Assembly: GCA_018713665.1 (NCBI GenBank)
Contig: DVOI01000071.1
Coordinates: forward strand, 1-28,757
Reading direction: 5' to 3'
DNA length: 28,757 nucleotides
Origin: Ornithoclostridium faecigallinarum
Lineage (GTDB): Bacteria > Bacillota > Clostridia > Christensenellales > UBA3700
The notes under the pieces are model-generated. The model had not been told where the DNA came from. It saw only the letters and a program-made list of their open reading frames with translations, and did no database searches. Position numbers and translations under genes: made by a program. Below are positions 21,621-28,757 of the stretch, one piece after another (the first letter of the stretch is position 1; every line of letters begins with the position of its first letter).

Positions 21621-21707
21621 CAACTGCTAGCACCGACAAAAAAAATCCGACGGCAAAACGCCGTCGGATATTTTTATGTCGGCTTGCCCACATACGCGCG
21701 GCGCGGT
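21621..21707. repeat. Second right-half copy of the element
   Basis: This is the same right-half module as at 21491-21578, with a few substitutions (CTAG for CGAG, one A/T change in the A-run, CCCA for CTCA) and a final GCGCGGTA where the other copies have GCGCGGTC. The preceding GGGCAG...AAGGAGCATTG is also repeated, giving a tandem repeat of 130 bp. Confidence 0.8.
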
Positions 21708-21794
21708 AGCCTATCGTCTTTTGACTTGCTCAATGACGGGCGGGGAGGCATAATATTTTGCAGTCCCCGAATGACCGCGATTTCAAAGGGAAGT

Positions 21795-22010
21795 TTATGC
21801 TCCCATCAAGATGTTGATGCAATAGTGCCAAGCGATCACGACAAGGGGAAGTATGACCACCGCCGCCATGATCAGCATGACCAAGATGTACTTGTGCATC
21901 TTTTCGAGGTGAAACAAGGTGTCGTTGAGCTTTTTGTTGATGCGTTTGAGCTCGTACGTTTGGTCGGCGTTGTCGGTCGGTTTGAGTTCGTTTTGTTGAT
22001 TTTCGTCCAT
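21795..22010 (-). CDS. Small single-pass membrane protein, unknown
   Basis: A 71-residue protein that I do not recognise. Residues 1-20 are polar (MDENQQNELKPTDNADQTYE). Residues 20-40 are a charged helix likely to form a coiled coil (LKRINKKLNDTLFHLEKMHK). Residues 41-70 hold one strong membrane segment (ILVMLIMAAVVILPLVVIAW). It is real rather than a chance frame: GGGGTGA lies ahead of the ATG and a perfect consensus promoter lies upstream on the same strand. It sits at the edge of the repeat/RNA cluster. The function is unknown. Confidence 0.75.
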   Translation of the reverse strand: MDENQQNELKPTDNADQTYELKRINKKLNDTLFHLEKMHKYILVMLIMAAVVILPLVVIAWHYCINILMGA

Positions 22011-22066
22011 ATTGTCACCCCGTGAAAATTTAATTTTGCTGCGTACAAGCGTGTGCTTGCATTGTC

Positions 22067-22095
22067 ATTATAACACCTCGGATAGATGCTGTCAA
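22067..22095 (-). promoter_or_regulatory. Consensus promoter of the small membrane protein gene
   Basis: On the minus strand TTGACA (22095-22090) and TATAAT (22072-22067) are 17 bp apart, exact matches to the sigma-A consensus. The leader to the ATG at 22010 is about 50 nt. Confidence 0.9.
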
Positions 22096-22198
22096 GTCGG
22101 AGGCAGATCGAGACGGTGACGCTCCTCTCTTGGCGGCGGTAACGCCTCGCAATGCCGCCGAATATTATATATTATCAATATTATAGAGGTGAGAGGTC

Positions 22199-22903
22199 AT
22201 CGTCGAATATACGTTCCGCCGCGGCGACGGGAGCGAAAGCGCGCCGCTTGTATTCTTGCACGGTTGGGGAGGGGATAGGCATTCTTTGGACGCGCTCGCG
22301 CTCAGATTGGGCGAGTTCGACCGCTATTCTCCCGACCTGTTCGGTTTCGGTTCGACGCCGCTCGACAGGGCGATGACCGTCGACGAATACGCGGACGGGA
22401 TCGCCGAGTGGATGAGCGAGTTCGCCGTCGGCGGTGCGGTGATTGTCGCGCACTCGTTCGGCGGACGGGTCGCGATCTCGCTCGCCGCGCGGCACCCCGA
22501 GGCGGTCAAAGGGCTTGTTCTGATCTCGTCCGCAGGGGTAAGACCTAGGCGAAGTTTGCACCGCTCCTGCAAGGTGGCGGCGTTCAAGCTGAGGCGGCGG
22601 CTGGGGCTGGATGTGTCGAGGTTCGGCTCGGACGATTACCGGGCGGCGCAGGGCTGTCTGAGAGAGGTGCTCAAACTCGCGGTGAACAATCATCAAGAAA
22701 AGCAATTGCGCAAAATTTGCGTGCCCGTGTTGGTCATATATGGAAAAGACGATCGCGAAACGCCGCCGTACACCGCCAAGAAGATTGCTCGTCTCGTCGC
22801 GGACGGCGCGGCGATAGGGTTGAGCGGAGGGCATTTTTGCTATCTCGAACACGCCGCATCGATCGCGGCGGCGATACGCGCGTTGGCGAAGGAGGGGGAA
22901 TGA
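22199..22903 (+). CDS. Alpha/beta hydrolase with a non-standard start
   Basis: A serine-hydrolase-like protein with the oxyanion region PLVFLHGWGG, nucleophile elbow VAHSFGGR, acid in VIYGKDDRETP and catalytic His in LSGGHFCYL. The fold needs the strand before HGWGG, but the only conventional start in frame is TTG 22256, inside that strand. Upstream the frame stays open to a TGA at 22190-22192 with no ATG, GTG or TTG. The best candidate is ATC at 22199, eight bases after GAGGT (22186-22190), giving 234 residues. A sequencing or assembly error is also possible. The stop overlaps the murF-like ATG, so a cell-wall link is possible but the substrate is unknown. Confidence 0.85.
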   Translation: MVEYTFRRGDGSESAPLVFLHGWGGDRHSLDALALRLGEFDRYSPDLFGFGSTPLDRAMTVDEYADGIAEWMSEFAVGGAVIVAHSFGGRVAISLAARHPEAVKGLVLISSAGVRPRRSLHRSCKVAAFKLRRRLGLDVSRFGSDDYRAAQGCLREVLKLAVNNHQEKQLRKICVPVLVIYGKDDRETPPYTAKKIARLVADGAAIGLSGGHFCYLEHAASIAAAIRALAKEGE

Positions 22904-24441
22904 TCGCGGCGTTTTGCACGCTCGGGACGCTCGCCGCGGCGCTGCCGTTCTTTGCGCTGTTCCAATTGTCCGGTTACCGCGCGGTACGCGACCGCAAGGC
23001 GCGCAAATTCGCTTTGAGTGCGGAGCTGTCTGCGCTCGCCGCGGCGGCGGTGGGCGCGCTTGCCGCGCTGTTTGCGGACGTATTGACATATTTTGCGCTT
23101 GCGCCGCTTTTCGCCGCAGTTGCCGCCGCCCTGTCCGTGCGCGCGCTCAAACGCTTTGCCAAAACTCCGCCGCGCGTCACCGCGCGTTTTGTCAGACTGT
23201 GCGCGTCGGGGCTGTTTGTCTGTGCGGCGGCGGGGGTCGCGGCAGAGTTTGCGGCGCGAGGCGCGGGAATGAGGTGGTCGGGGCTTTTTGCCGCGGCAAC
23301 GTATGCGCTTGCGCCCGCTTCGGCTTATGCTGCGCTCGCGCTTTCGCTGCCCGGCGAGAGGGCGATCGCCGCGAAGTATAAACGCCGCTGTCGGCGCGCG
23401 CTCGCCGCAAAGCCCGAGCTGTTGACGATCGCGATCACCGGCAGTTTCGGCAAGACGGGGGTCAAGACCTATCTCGCCGCAATGCTGTCTTCGCGCTATC
23501 GCGTGTTCGCGTCGCCAAAGAGTTACAACACGCCTGCCGGGATATGCCTCAGTGTCGCCGCGATGCCCAAAGACGCGCAGATCTTCATTGCCGAGGTCGG
23601 CGCGCGCAAGAGGGGCGACGTCGCCGAGATATGCAAAATGATCGAGCCCTCATACGGGTTGGTGACCGGAGTCGCGGAGCAGCATTTGGAGACGTTCGGC
23701 TCGTTTGAAAACGTCTTTGCGGCAAAGAGGGAATTGCCCGATCATCTCGCCGCGCACGGGGGGACGTGCTGTTTCAACACGCGCAACGGCGGGGCGGCGC
23801 GGATGTATCGCGAGTGCGGATGCCGCGCGCTGTCGTCGGGAGACTGCGGCGATTGCGCGATCGAAGGGGTATCGCTTTCGGCGGAGGGAAGCGCGTTCAC
23901 CCTCGTCTTTTGCGACGGCGAGAGGGCGGAGTGCCGCACCCGGCTTTTGGGACTCGCCAACATCGAGAATGTCGCTCTCGCCGCCTGCGCGGCGCACGAC
24001 CTCGGCGTGTCGGCAAGCGAGATCGCCGCGGCAGTCGCGGCTCTCGAACCGGCGCCGCACCGCATGCAGCTCATCAGGTCAGGTGCGCTGACGATAATAG
24101 ACGACAGCTACAACGCCAATCCCGCGGGGGTGAAAAACGCGTTTGACGCGCTCGGGCTGTTCGAGGGAAAGAGGGCGGTCGCGACTCAGGGCATCGTCGA
24201 GGGAGGCAAAGAGGGTGCGAGGCTCAACTTTGAGCTGGGGCGCGAGCTCGCCGCGGTCGCAGACGTCGCGATCGCGATAGGTCCCAACGCCGCCGACATC
24301 GAGAGGGGGCTTGCGAGCGCGGGCTATCTCGGCAAGCTGTACGTCGCGCGCAATCTCGAGGACGCGAAAAGACTGTTCGCGACCGTGTTGGACGGCGTGT
24401 CGGTCTTGCTCATCCAAAACGATCTGCCGGACAACTATTGA
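22900..24441 (+). CDS. murF: Membrane-anchored MurF-like ligase (UDP-MurNAc-tripeptide:D-Ala-D-Ala ligase)
   Basis: The 513-residue protein has about five hydrophobic segments in residues 4-150, then a complete Mur ligase. The P-loop is TGSFGKTGVKT (180-190). MurF-type stretches follow: SYNTPAGICLSV, AEVGARKRGDV, HLETFGSFENVFAAKREL and IIDDSYNANPAGVKNAFDAL. It probably adds D-Ala-D-Ala to the peptidoglycan precursor. Ordinary MurF is soluble with a Rossmann-like N-terminal domain, which is replaced here by a membrane region. The ATG at 22900 overlaps the hydrolase stop behind AAGGAGG. D-Ala-D-Ala ligase is next, which fits the role. A related amide ligase function is not excluded. Confidence 0.88.
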   Translation: MIAAFCTLGTLAAALPFFALFQLSGYRAVRDRKARKFALSAELSALAAAAVGALAALFADVLTYFALAPLFAAVAAALSVRALKRFAKTPPRVTARFVRLCASGLFVCAAAGVAAEFAARGAGMRWSGLFAAATYALAPASAYAALALSLPGERAIAAKYKRRCRRALAAKPELLTIAITGSFGKTGVKTYLAAMLSSRYRVFASPKSYNTPAGICLSVAAMPKDAQIFIAEVGARKRGDVAEICKMIEPSYGLVTGVAEQHLETFGSFENVFAAKRELPDHLAAHGGTCCFNTRNGGAARMYRECGCRALSSGDCGDCAIEGVSLSAEGSAFTLVFCDGERAECRTRLLGLANIENVALAACAAHDLGVSASEIAAAVAALEPAPHRMQLIRSGALTIIDDSYNANPAGVKNAFDALGLFEGKRAVATQGIVEGGKEGARLNFELGRELAAVADVAIAIGPNAADIERGLASAGYLGKLYVARNLEDAKRLFATVLDGVSVLLIQNDLPDNY

Positions 24442-24493
24442 CAAAAACGCGAATATAATAGACACCGGCAAGAAAATATACGGAGGTGCAGAT

Positions 24494-25609
24494 ATGCTTG
24501 TCGCAGTGCTTTACGGCGGCGATTCGTGCGAAAAGGAAGTGTCCGTGATCACCGGCATCCAGGTGATGAACGCGCTCAAAGCGCGGCACGACGTCGTGCC
24601 CGTCTATATGACCGAGGAGGGATTTTTTTCGCCCAAGGGCGCGTGTTCGATCGCGACCTATCTCGGCAAGAGCGCGCGCCGCCGCAGGGTCTATTTGACC
24701 GAGCGCGGGCTGTACCGCAAGCGGATGGGCTTGCTCGTGCCGTTTGCCCGTCCCGAGTGCGTGGTCGTATGCACTCACGGCGGCAGCGGCGAAAACGGCG
24801 AAGTGCAAGGCATGCTGTCCTCACTCAAATTGCCGTATACATGCGTCTCGGTCGAGGGCTCGGCAATCGGAATGAACAAGGTTTTGTCAAAGCGGCTTTT
24901 TGATGCGCTCGGACTGCGCTCGGCAAAGTGGAGGAGCTATCCCGTCTCGATGACCGACGACGAAATCGCCGACGACGCGGTCGCGGAATTGGGACTTCCG
25001 CTGTGCGTAAAGCCGTGCCGTCAGGGCAGCTCGATAGGCGTCGCGGTCTGTCGGGACAGGGACGCGGTCGCAAATGCGGTCGCTGTCGCGCGATGTTTTG
25101 ACGACGACGTCTTGATCGAGAGGGCGTTCGTCGACTTCGAAGAGGTCAATTGCGCCTGCCTGACGCGAGGCGGTGAGATCGTCGTGTCCGAGACGGAGCG
25201 CATAGTGCCTTGGCATGAGATGCTCGGCTATGAGGACAAGTATCTTCGCGGCGCAAAGGACGCGCCCGGCAGGGAGTGTCCGGCGAAGATACCTTCGGCG
25301 CTGTCGGACGAGATCAAGGCGGCGACGGAGAAGATATACCGCGCGCTGGGAGCAAGGGGAGTGGTCAGGGTAGACTTTTTCGTCGCGGACGGCAGCGTCT
25401 ATGTCGGCGAGGTCAACACCGTGCCCGGCTCGCTCGCGGCATATCTGTTCAAGCCGCTCGGAATGAGCGCGGCGGACGTCGTCGACGCGCTGATTGAGCA
25501 GGCGATTGCGCCGAGCGGCGAAAAAAAGTACAAATTCGATTCTCCGTTGCTCTTTCAATACCTGAATGCGAGTTCAAATGCTTGCAAAATCGCCGGCAAA
25601 ATAATATAA
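24494..25609 (+). CDS. ddl: D-alanine--D-alanine ligase
   Basis: The 371-residue ATP-grasp enzyme joins two D-Ala for peptidoglycan. Motifs: LYGGDSCEKEVSVITG at the N-terminus (Lys where many family members have His or Arg), THGGSGENGEVQGMLSSL, MNKVLSKRLFDALGL, KPCRQGSSIGV and the metal-binding VRVDFF...VGEVNTVPGSLAAYLF. Length is normal. ATG 24494 follows CGGAGG. It lies 52 nt after the MurF-like gene, which uses its product. No consensus promoter was seen between them. Depsipeptide specificity (D-Ala-D-Lac) cannot be judged by eye. Confidence 0.93.
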   Translation: MLVAVLYGGDSCEKEVSVITGIQVMNALKARHDVVPVYMTEEGFFSPKGACSIATYLGKSARRRRVYLTERGLYRKRMGLLVPFARPECVVVCTHGGSGENGEVQGMLSSLKLPYTCVSVEGSAIGMNKVLSKRLFDALGLRSAKWRSYPVSMTDDEIADDAVAELGLPLCVKPCRQGSSIGVAVCRDRDAVANAVAVARCFDDDVLIERAFVDFEEVNCACLTRGGEIVVSETERIVPWHEMLGYEDKYLRGAKDAPGRECPAKIPSALSDEIKAATEKIYRALGARGVVRVDFFVADGSVYVGEVNTVPGSLAAYLFKPLGMSAADVVDALIEQAIAPSGEKKYKFDSPLLFQYLNASSNACKIAGKII

Positions 25610-25610
25610 T
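25582..25610 (+). promoter_or_regulatory. Promoter of icd inside the end of ddl
   Basis: TTGCAA (25582-25587) and TATAAT (25605-25610) are 17 bp apart, and the -10 box covers the ddl stop codon. The predicted start is about 25617, giving a leader of about 70 nt with a hairpin AAGCGCGA/TCGCGCTT (25620-25640). Confidence 0.7.
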
Positions 25611-25619
25611 TACTTTCGA

Positions 25620-25640
25620 AAGCGCGAGCTTTTCGCGCTT
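25620..25640 (+). other. Leader hairpin before icd
   Basis: AAGCGCGA (25620-25627) pairs with TCGCGCTT (25633-25640) around a five-base loop. No T run follows, so it is unlikely to be an efficient terminator for ddl. At the very 5' end of the predicted icd message it may act as a stabilising cap. Confidence 0.45.
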
Positions 25641-25688
25641 GAGCCTACTTGCGATAACGATTTTAGGGCAATGCCCAAGGAGAAATAG

Positions 25689-26891
25689 ATGGAAAAAATC
25701 CGTATGGACACGCCGTTGGTCGAGATGGACGGCGACGAGATGACGCGCGTCATTTGGGCGATGATCAAGGACATTTTGCTCAAACCGTTTGTCAATCTCA
25801 AAACGGAATACTACGATCTCGGTCTGCCTTCGCGCGAGGCGAGCGGCGACAAGGTCACTCACGAGGCGGCGATGGCGGTCAAGCGCCTCGGGGTCGGTGT
25901 CAAGTGCGCGACGATCACGCCCAACGCCCAGCGCATGACCGAGTACAACCTCACACAGATGTGGAAGAGCCCCAACGGCACAATCAGGGCGATACTTGAC
26001 GGCACCGTCTTCCGCACGCCGATCATGGTCAACGGCGTCGTGCCCTACATCCCGACTTGGGAGCAGCCGATCACGATCGCGAGACACGCCTACGGCGACA
26101 TCTACAAGGACGTCGAGGCGTACGTCGGCAGGGGCGAGAAGGCGAGCCTCGTCATCAGCGGCAAGAACTCCGAGCGCGTGCTCGAGATTTTCGACTTCGC
26201 CAAGACGGGCGGAGTGGTGATGGGCATGCACAACACCGACGCCAGCATCAAGAGCTTTGCGCGCAGCTGCTTCAACTATGCGCTCGACCGCAAACAGGAT
26301 CTTTGGTTTGCGGCAAAGGACACCATCTCCAAGACCTACGACCACCGCTTCAAGGACATCTTTGCCGAAATCTTCGCAAAGGAGTACGAGTCCAAGTTTG
26401 ACGCCGCAGGCATCGAATATTTCTACACCCTCATCGACGACGCGGTCGCGCGCGTCGTCCGCAGCAAGGGCGGCATGATCTGGGCGTGCAAAAACTATGA
26501 CGGCGACGTGATGAGCGACATGGTCGCGACCGCGTTCGGTTCGCTGGCGATGATGACCTCGGTGCTCGTCTCGCCGGACGGCAACTACGAATACGAGGCG
26601 GCGCACGGCACCGTCACTCGCCACTATTACAAGTACAAAGAGGGCAAGACCACTTCGACCAACCCCGTCGCTACCATCTTCGCGTGGTCGGGCGCATTGC
26701 GCAAACGCGGACAGCTCGACGGCAACGCCGCCCTCGCCGAGTTCGGCGACAGGCTCGAAAGGGCGACAATCGATACAATCGAGTCCGGAGAGATGACCGG
26801 CGATCTCGCGGCAATCTGGAAGGGCGAGACGGCGGCGAAGTCGCTCTCGACCGAGGACTTCCTCAAAGCGGTCGCTTCGAGATTGGCTTGA
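25689..26891 (+). CDS. icd: Isocitrate dehydrogenase, NADP-type
   Basis: The 400-residue enzyme oxidatively decarboxylates isocitrate to 2-oxoglutarate. It belongs to the eukaryote-like homodimeric class, shown by PLVEMDGDEMTRVIW at the N-terminus, KCATITPNAQRMTEYNLTQM, SPNGTIRAILDGTVFRTPIM, the metal/substrate region YTLIDDAVARVVRSKGGMIWACKNYDGDVMSD and the cofactor loop EAAHGTVTRHYYKYKEG. Length is typical. AAGGAG stands before the ATG. It has its own promoter and terminator. No citrate synthase or aconitase gene is next to it, so it probably supplies 2-oxoglutarate for glutamate or lies in a dispersed pathway. Confidence 0.96.
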   Translation: MEKIRMDTPLVEMDGDEMTRVIWAMIKDILLKPFVNLKTEYYDLGLPSREASGDKVTHEAAMAVKRLGVGVKCATITPNAQRMTEYNLTQMWKSPNGTIRAILDGTVFRTPIMVNGVVPYIPTWEQPITIARHAYGDIYKDVEAYVGRGEKASLVISGKNSERVLEIFDFAKTGGVVMGMHNTDASIKSFARSCFNYALDRKQDLWFAAKDTISKTYDHRFKDIFAEIFAKEYESKFDAAGIEYFYTLIDDAVARVVRSKGGMIWACKNYDGDVMSDMVATAFGSLAMMTSVLVSPDGNYEYEAAHGTVTRHYYKYKEGKTTSTNPVATIFAWSGALRKRGQLDGNAALAEFGDRLERATIDTIESGEMTGDLAAIWKGETAAKSLSTEDFLKAVASRLA

Positions 26892-26897
26892 ACACGT

Positions 26898-26927
26898 TGC
26901 GGCACGGCTTGACCGTGCCGCATTTTT
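26898..26927 (+). terminator. Terminator of icd
   Basis: TGCGGCACGG (26898-26907) and CCGTGCCGCA (26913-26922) form a 10-bp perfect stem with loop CTTGA, followed by five T. It lies seven bases after the icd stop. Confidence 0.95.
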
Positions 26928-27008
26928 ATTCCAAAACCGTGTTTTGTCAAAAATCACGCTTTTTCGAGCGGCAATTTTATCAATTTTGCAAAAAATTCAA
27001 ATTGGGTA

Positions 27009-27037
27009 TTGCCAAGCTGCGAATGTTGTGTTATAAT
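27009..27037 (+). promoter_or_regulatory. Promoter of the ppx/gppA gene
   Basis: TTGCCA (27009-27014) and TATAAT (27032-27037) are 17 bp apart. The predicted leader is about 67 nt and ends with an AAAGGAAG ribosome binding site before the ATG at 27111. Confidence 0.82.
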
Positions 27038-27110
27038 ATATCCGTAGCATAGTGTTATTGCTGTTTGTACAAAACAACGACATTAAAGACAACTAGTCAA
27101 AGGAAGTTTT

Positions 27111-28628
27111 ATGGAAAAAATCGCTATTATCGATCTTGGTTCGAATTCGCTCCGTTTGGTGCTCGTCGACATTTTGGAAGGCGGCTATTTTTCGGTGGTG
27201 GACGAACTCAAAGAAACCGTCCGTCTCGCTCAAGACATGGAGCTTGACGGATTTTTGCAGCCTGCGCGCATGGCGCAGACCATCAAGACGCTCAAGATGT
27301 TCCGCCGTCTGTGCGACGCCAATAAAGTCGAAAAGATTTACGCCTATGCGACCGCCGCGGTCAGGCGCGCAAAGAATCAGCGCGGTTTCCTCGACGACGT
27401 GCTCGCGACCACCGGTATCAAGCTGCGCGTGCTCGACGAGGACGAAGAGGCGCAATTGGTCTATCAGGGCGTGATCAACTCGATGGACATTCCGCGCGGT
27501 CTGATTATGGACATCGGCGGCGGAAGCACTCAATTCATATACTACAACCGCAAAAATCTGTTGCAGCATGTGACGCTGCCGTTCGGCGCGGTCGTGTTGA
27601 CAGAGCTGGCGCAAAAGCACGGTGGCACTCCGCAAGAGCGCACTCAATTCATTGAAGATTATGTGAAAAAGCAGCTCGAAGGGCTTGAGTGGATGTCTGA
27701 AATTTTGCCCGACACGAAGCTCATCGGCGTGGGAGGATCGTTCCGCAACCTCGGCAAGATCAGCCGCATGCTCAAAAAATATCCTCTGTCGATGGCGCAC
27801 AACTATGTGATTACGACTCAGGAGCTCAACGGGATCTATTCCAACATCCGCGCGCTCGACCTCGACAAGACGATGAAGATCAAGGGGTTGTCCAGCGTCA
27901 GGGCGGACATCTTCCCGTCGGCGCTCGCGGCGATCAAGGCGGTGTCGGAACATCTCGGGATGGAAGATCTCGTCATCTCGGGAGGCGGTTTGCGCGAAGG
28001 CGCGATGTTCCGCTATGCGGTGCCGTCGACCAACGAAAAGCCCATCTCCGACGTGCTCGGACACAGCATCTATTCGCTGCTCAATTTCTTCGGAGAGAAT
28101 ATTCCGCACGCAGAGCACGTCTACAACCTCTCCATTCAATTGTTCAAACAGCTCAAGGTGTTGCACAAGTTGCCGAGGGCGTACGTCAAGGTGCTGCGCA
28201 CCGCGGCGATGCTCCACGACACCGGCAACCGCATCAAGTACTACGATCACCACAAGCACTCGTGTTATATTATCCTCAACAGCAACCTTTACGGCATCTC
28301 GCACAAGGATTTGGTCATGGCGGCGTTCATGGCGTGTATGCACCGCAAGGGCGACATCAACACGATGGAATTCATGCGCTATCGCGAAATGCTCACCGAA
28401 GAGGATGTCGACGCAATCTTCAAATTGGGCGTCATCGTCCGTATTGCCGAAAGCCTCGACCGCAGCATGAGCGGAGTGATCAAGACAATCACCTGCGACG
28501 TGCTGGGCGACAGCGTCATCATGAAGACGGACAGCGAGGGCGCCGAGTGCTCGCTCGAGATCAAAGACGCTATGACGAGCATCGGAGACTTCAAGCGCGC
28601 ATACAAAAAACAACTTCAGATTTTGTGA
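27111..28628 (+). CDS. Ppx/GppA phosphatase with C-terminal HD domain
   Basis: The 505-residue protein is an exopolyphosphatase or pppGpp phosphatase of the ASKHA fold. The phosphate-1 motif IIDLGSNSLRLVLVD (6-20) and phosphate-2 motif IMDIGGGSTQFIYY (132-145) are intact, as are ATAAVRRAKN and ISGGGLREGAMF. A C-terminal HD-type region has AAMLHDTGNRIKYYDHHKHS (about 364-383). Length fits the long Ppx form. Polyphosphate against pppGpp preference cannot be told. The stop TGA (28626-28628) overlaps the left end of a repeat element by two bases, as at rpsU. Confidence 0.92.
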   Translation: MEKIAIIDLGSNSLRLVLVDILEGGYFSVVDELKETVRLAQDMELDGFLQPARMAQTIKTLKMFRRLCDANKVEKIYAYATAAVRRAKNQRGFLDDVLATTGIKLRVLDEDEEAQLVYQGVINSMDIPRGLIMDIGGGSTQFIYYNRKNLLQHVTLPFGAVVLTELAQKHGGTPQERTQFIEDYVKKQLEGLEWMSEILPDTKLIGVGGSFRNLGKISRMLKKYPLSMAHNYVITTQELNGIYSNIRALDLDKTMKIKGLSSVRADIFPSALAAIKAVSEHLGMEDLVISGGGLREGAMFRYAVPSTNEKPISDVLGHSIYSLLNFFGENIPHAEHVYNLSIQLFKQLKVLHKLPRAYVKVLRTAAMLHDTGNRIKYYDHHKHSCYIILNSNLYGISHKDLVMAAFMACMHRKGDINTMEFMRYREMLTEEDVDAIFKLGVIVRIAESLDRSMSGVIKTITCDVLGDSVIMKTDSEGAECSLEIKDAMTSIGDFKRAYKKQLQIL

Positions 28629-28757
28629 CCGCGCCGCGCGCATGTGGGCAAGGTTGAGGCGGCGGCTTTTACGCAGGGGCTTCACCCCGCCGCTCGCTAA
28701 GACCCAAGGGTATTGACCTTCGCGGTCGATGGTTCGCCCCTGCGCAAAATACGCTCG
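28627..28757. repeat. Second copy of the terminal-inverted-repeat element, cut by the window end
   Basis: It starts GACCGCGCCGCGCGCATGTG (28627-28646), one base different from the left end at 20830, and matches that element over its length to the window edge. The inner stem arms CGCAGGGGC and GCCCCTGCG are present. The apical segment 28696-28718 is identical to 20899-20921, while bases flanking it differ. It begins within the stop codon of the Ppx gene. The right end and terminator lie outside the window. Confidence 0.85.

Noticed and set aside
20830..21707. CRISPR array
   Set aside because: The repeats are long, palindromic and unevenly spaced, spacers are not unique short segments, and no cas gene is present.
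22152..22376. Open frame from ATG 22152 as an upstream gene
   Set aside because: It overlaps the hydrolase in another phase, has no ribosome binding site and low-complexity composition; it is kept only as a hint of a possible frameshift.
24438..24459. A promoter before ddl (TTGACA 24438-24443 with TATAAT 24454-24459)
   Set aside because: The spacer is only 10 bp, too short for sigma-A; no other good pair was found.

Overview
The window looks like a chromosomal segment of a GC-rich member of the Bacillota (Firmicutes), most likely an uncultured Clostridia-type bacterium. The evidence is the ribosomal spc/alpha gene order with a KOW-protein gene between map and infA, a ctsR-mcsA-mcsB-clpC operon, a T-box leader controlling cysteine genes, the prmA-rsmE-mtaB-HIT-rpsU order, strong Shine-Dalgarno sites, and sigma-A promoters with 16-17 bp spacers. 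The species cannot be named from the sequence.

Layout. (1) 1-7188: end of the spc operon and the alpha operon (rpsE-rpmD-rplO-secY-adk-map-KOW-infA-rpmJ, then an internal extended -10 promoter with a leader of about 110 nt, then rpsM-rpsK-rpsD-rpoA-rplQ), closed by a terminator at 7208-7233. (2) 7234-8309: a gene-free stretch with candidate structured RNAs and repeat modules. (3) 8310-10742: a T-box leader with UGC (Cys) specifier ahead of cysE and cysS, ending in a bidirectional terminator shared with a convergent DUF2804 gene. (4) 11812-12480: palindromes, a copy of the tRNA-Leu 3' end, and tRNA-Leu(UAA) on the minus strand. (5) 12481-17206: the CtsR-controlled proteostasis operon. (6) 17228-20831: prmA (apparently leaderless), rsmE, mtaB, a HIT protein and rpsU with its own promoter. 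(7) 20830-21790: a second cluster of mobile-looking repeats and a second copy of the structured RNA. (8) 21795-28628: a small membrane protein (minus strand), an alpha/beta hydrolase with no normal start codon, a membrane-anchored MurF-like ligase, D-Ala-D-Ala ligase, isocitrate dehydrogenase and a Ppx/GppA-HD phosphatase. A second copy of the terminal-inverted-repeat element begins at the Ppx stop codon and runs off the window.

How the genes work together. The first block makes ribosomal proteins, the secretion channel and the RNA polymerase alpha subunit. The cys block makes O-acetylserine and charges tRNA-Cys under tRNA-Cys sensing. The ctsR block marks proteins with phosphoarginine and unfolds them for degradation. 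MurF and Ddl supply and attach D-Ala-D-Ala to the peptidoglycan precursor.

The least ordinary content is in the two repeat clusters. One is an RNA-like element present in at least three versions whose helices differ in sequence but keep pairing. The other is a 222-bp element with 20-bp perfect terminal inverted repeats, found twice at exactly the same position relative to a stop codon (T|GACCGCG...). Both share GACCGCGC-type ends, which suggests one mobile or co-mobilised repeat family. All calls come from reading the sequence; no database search was run.
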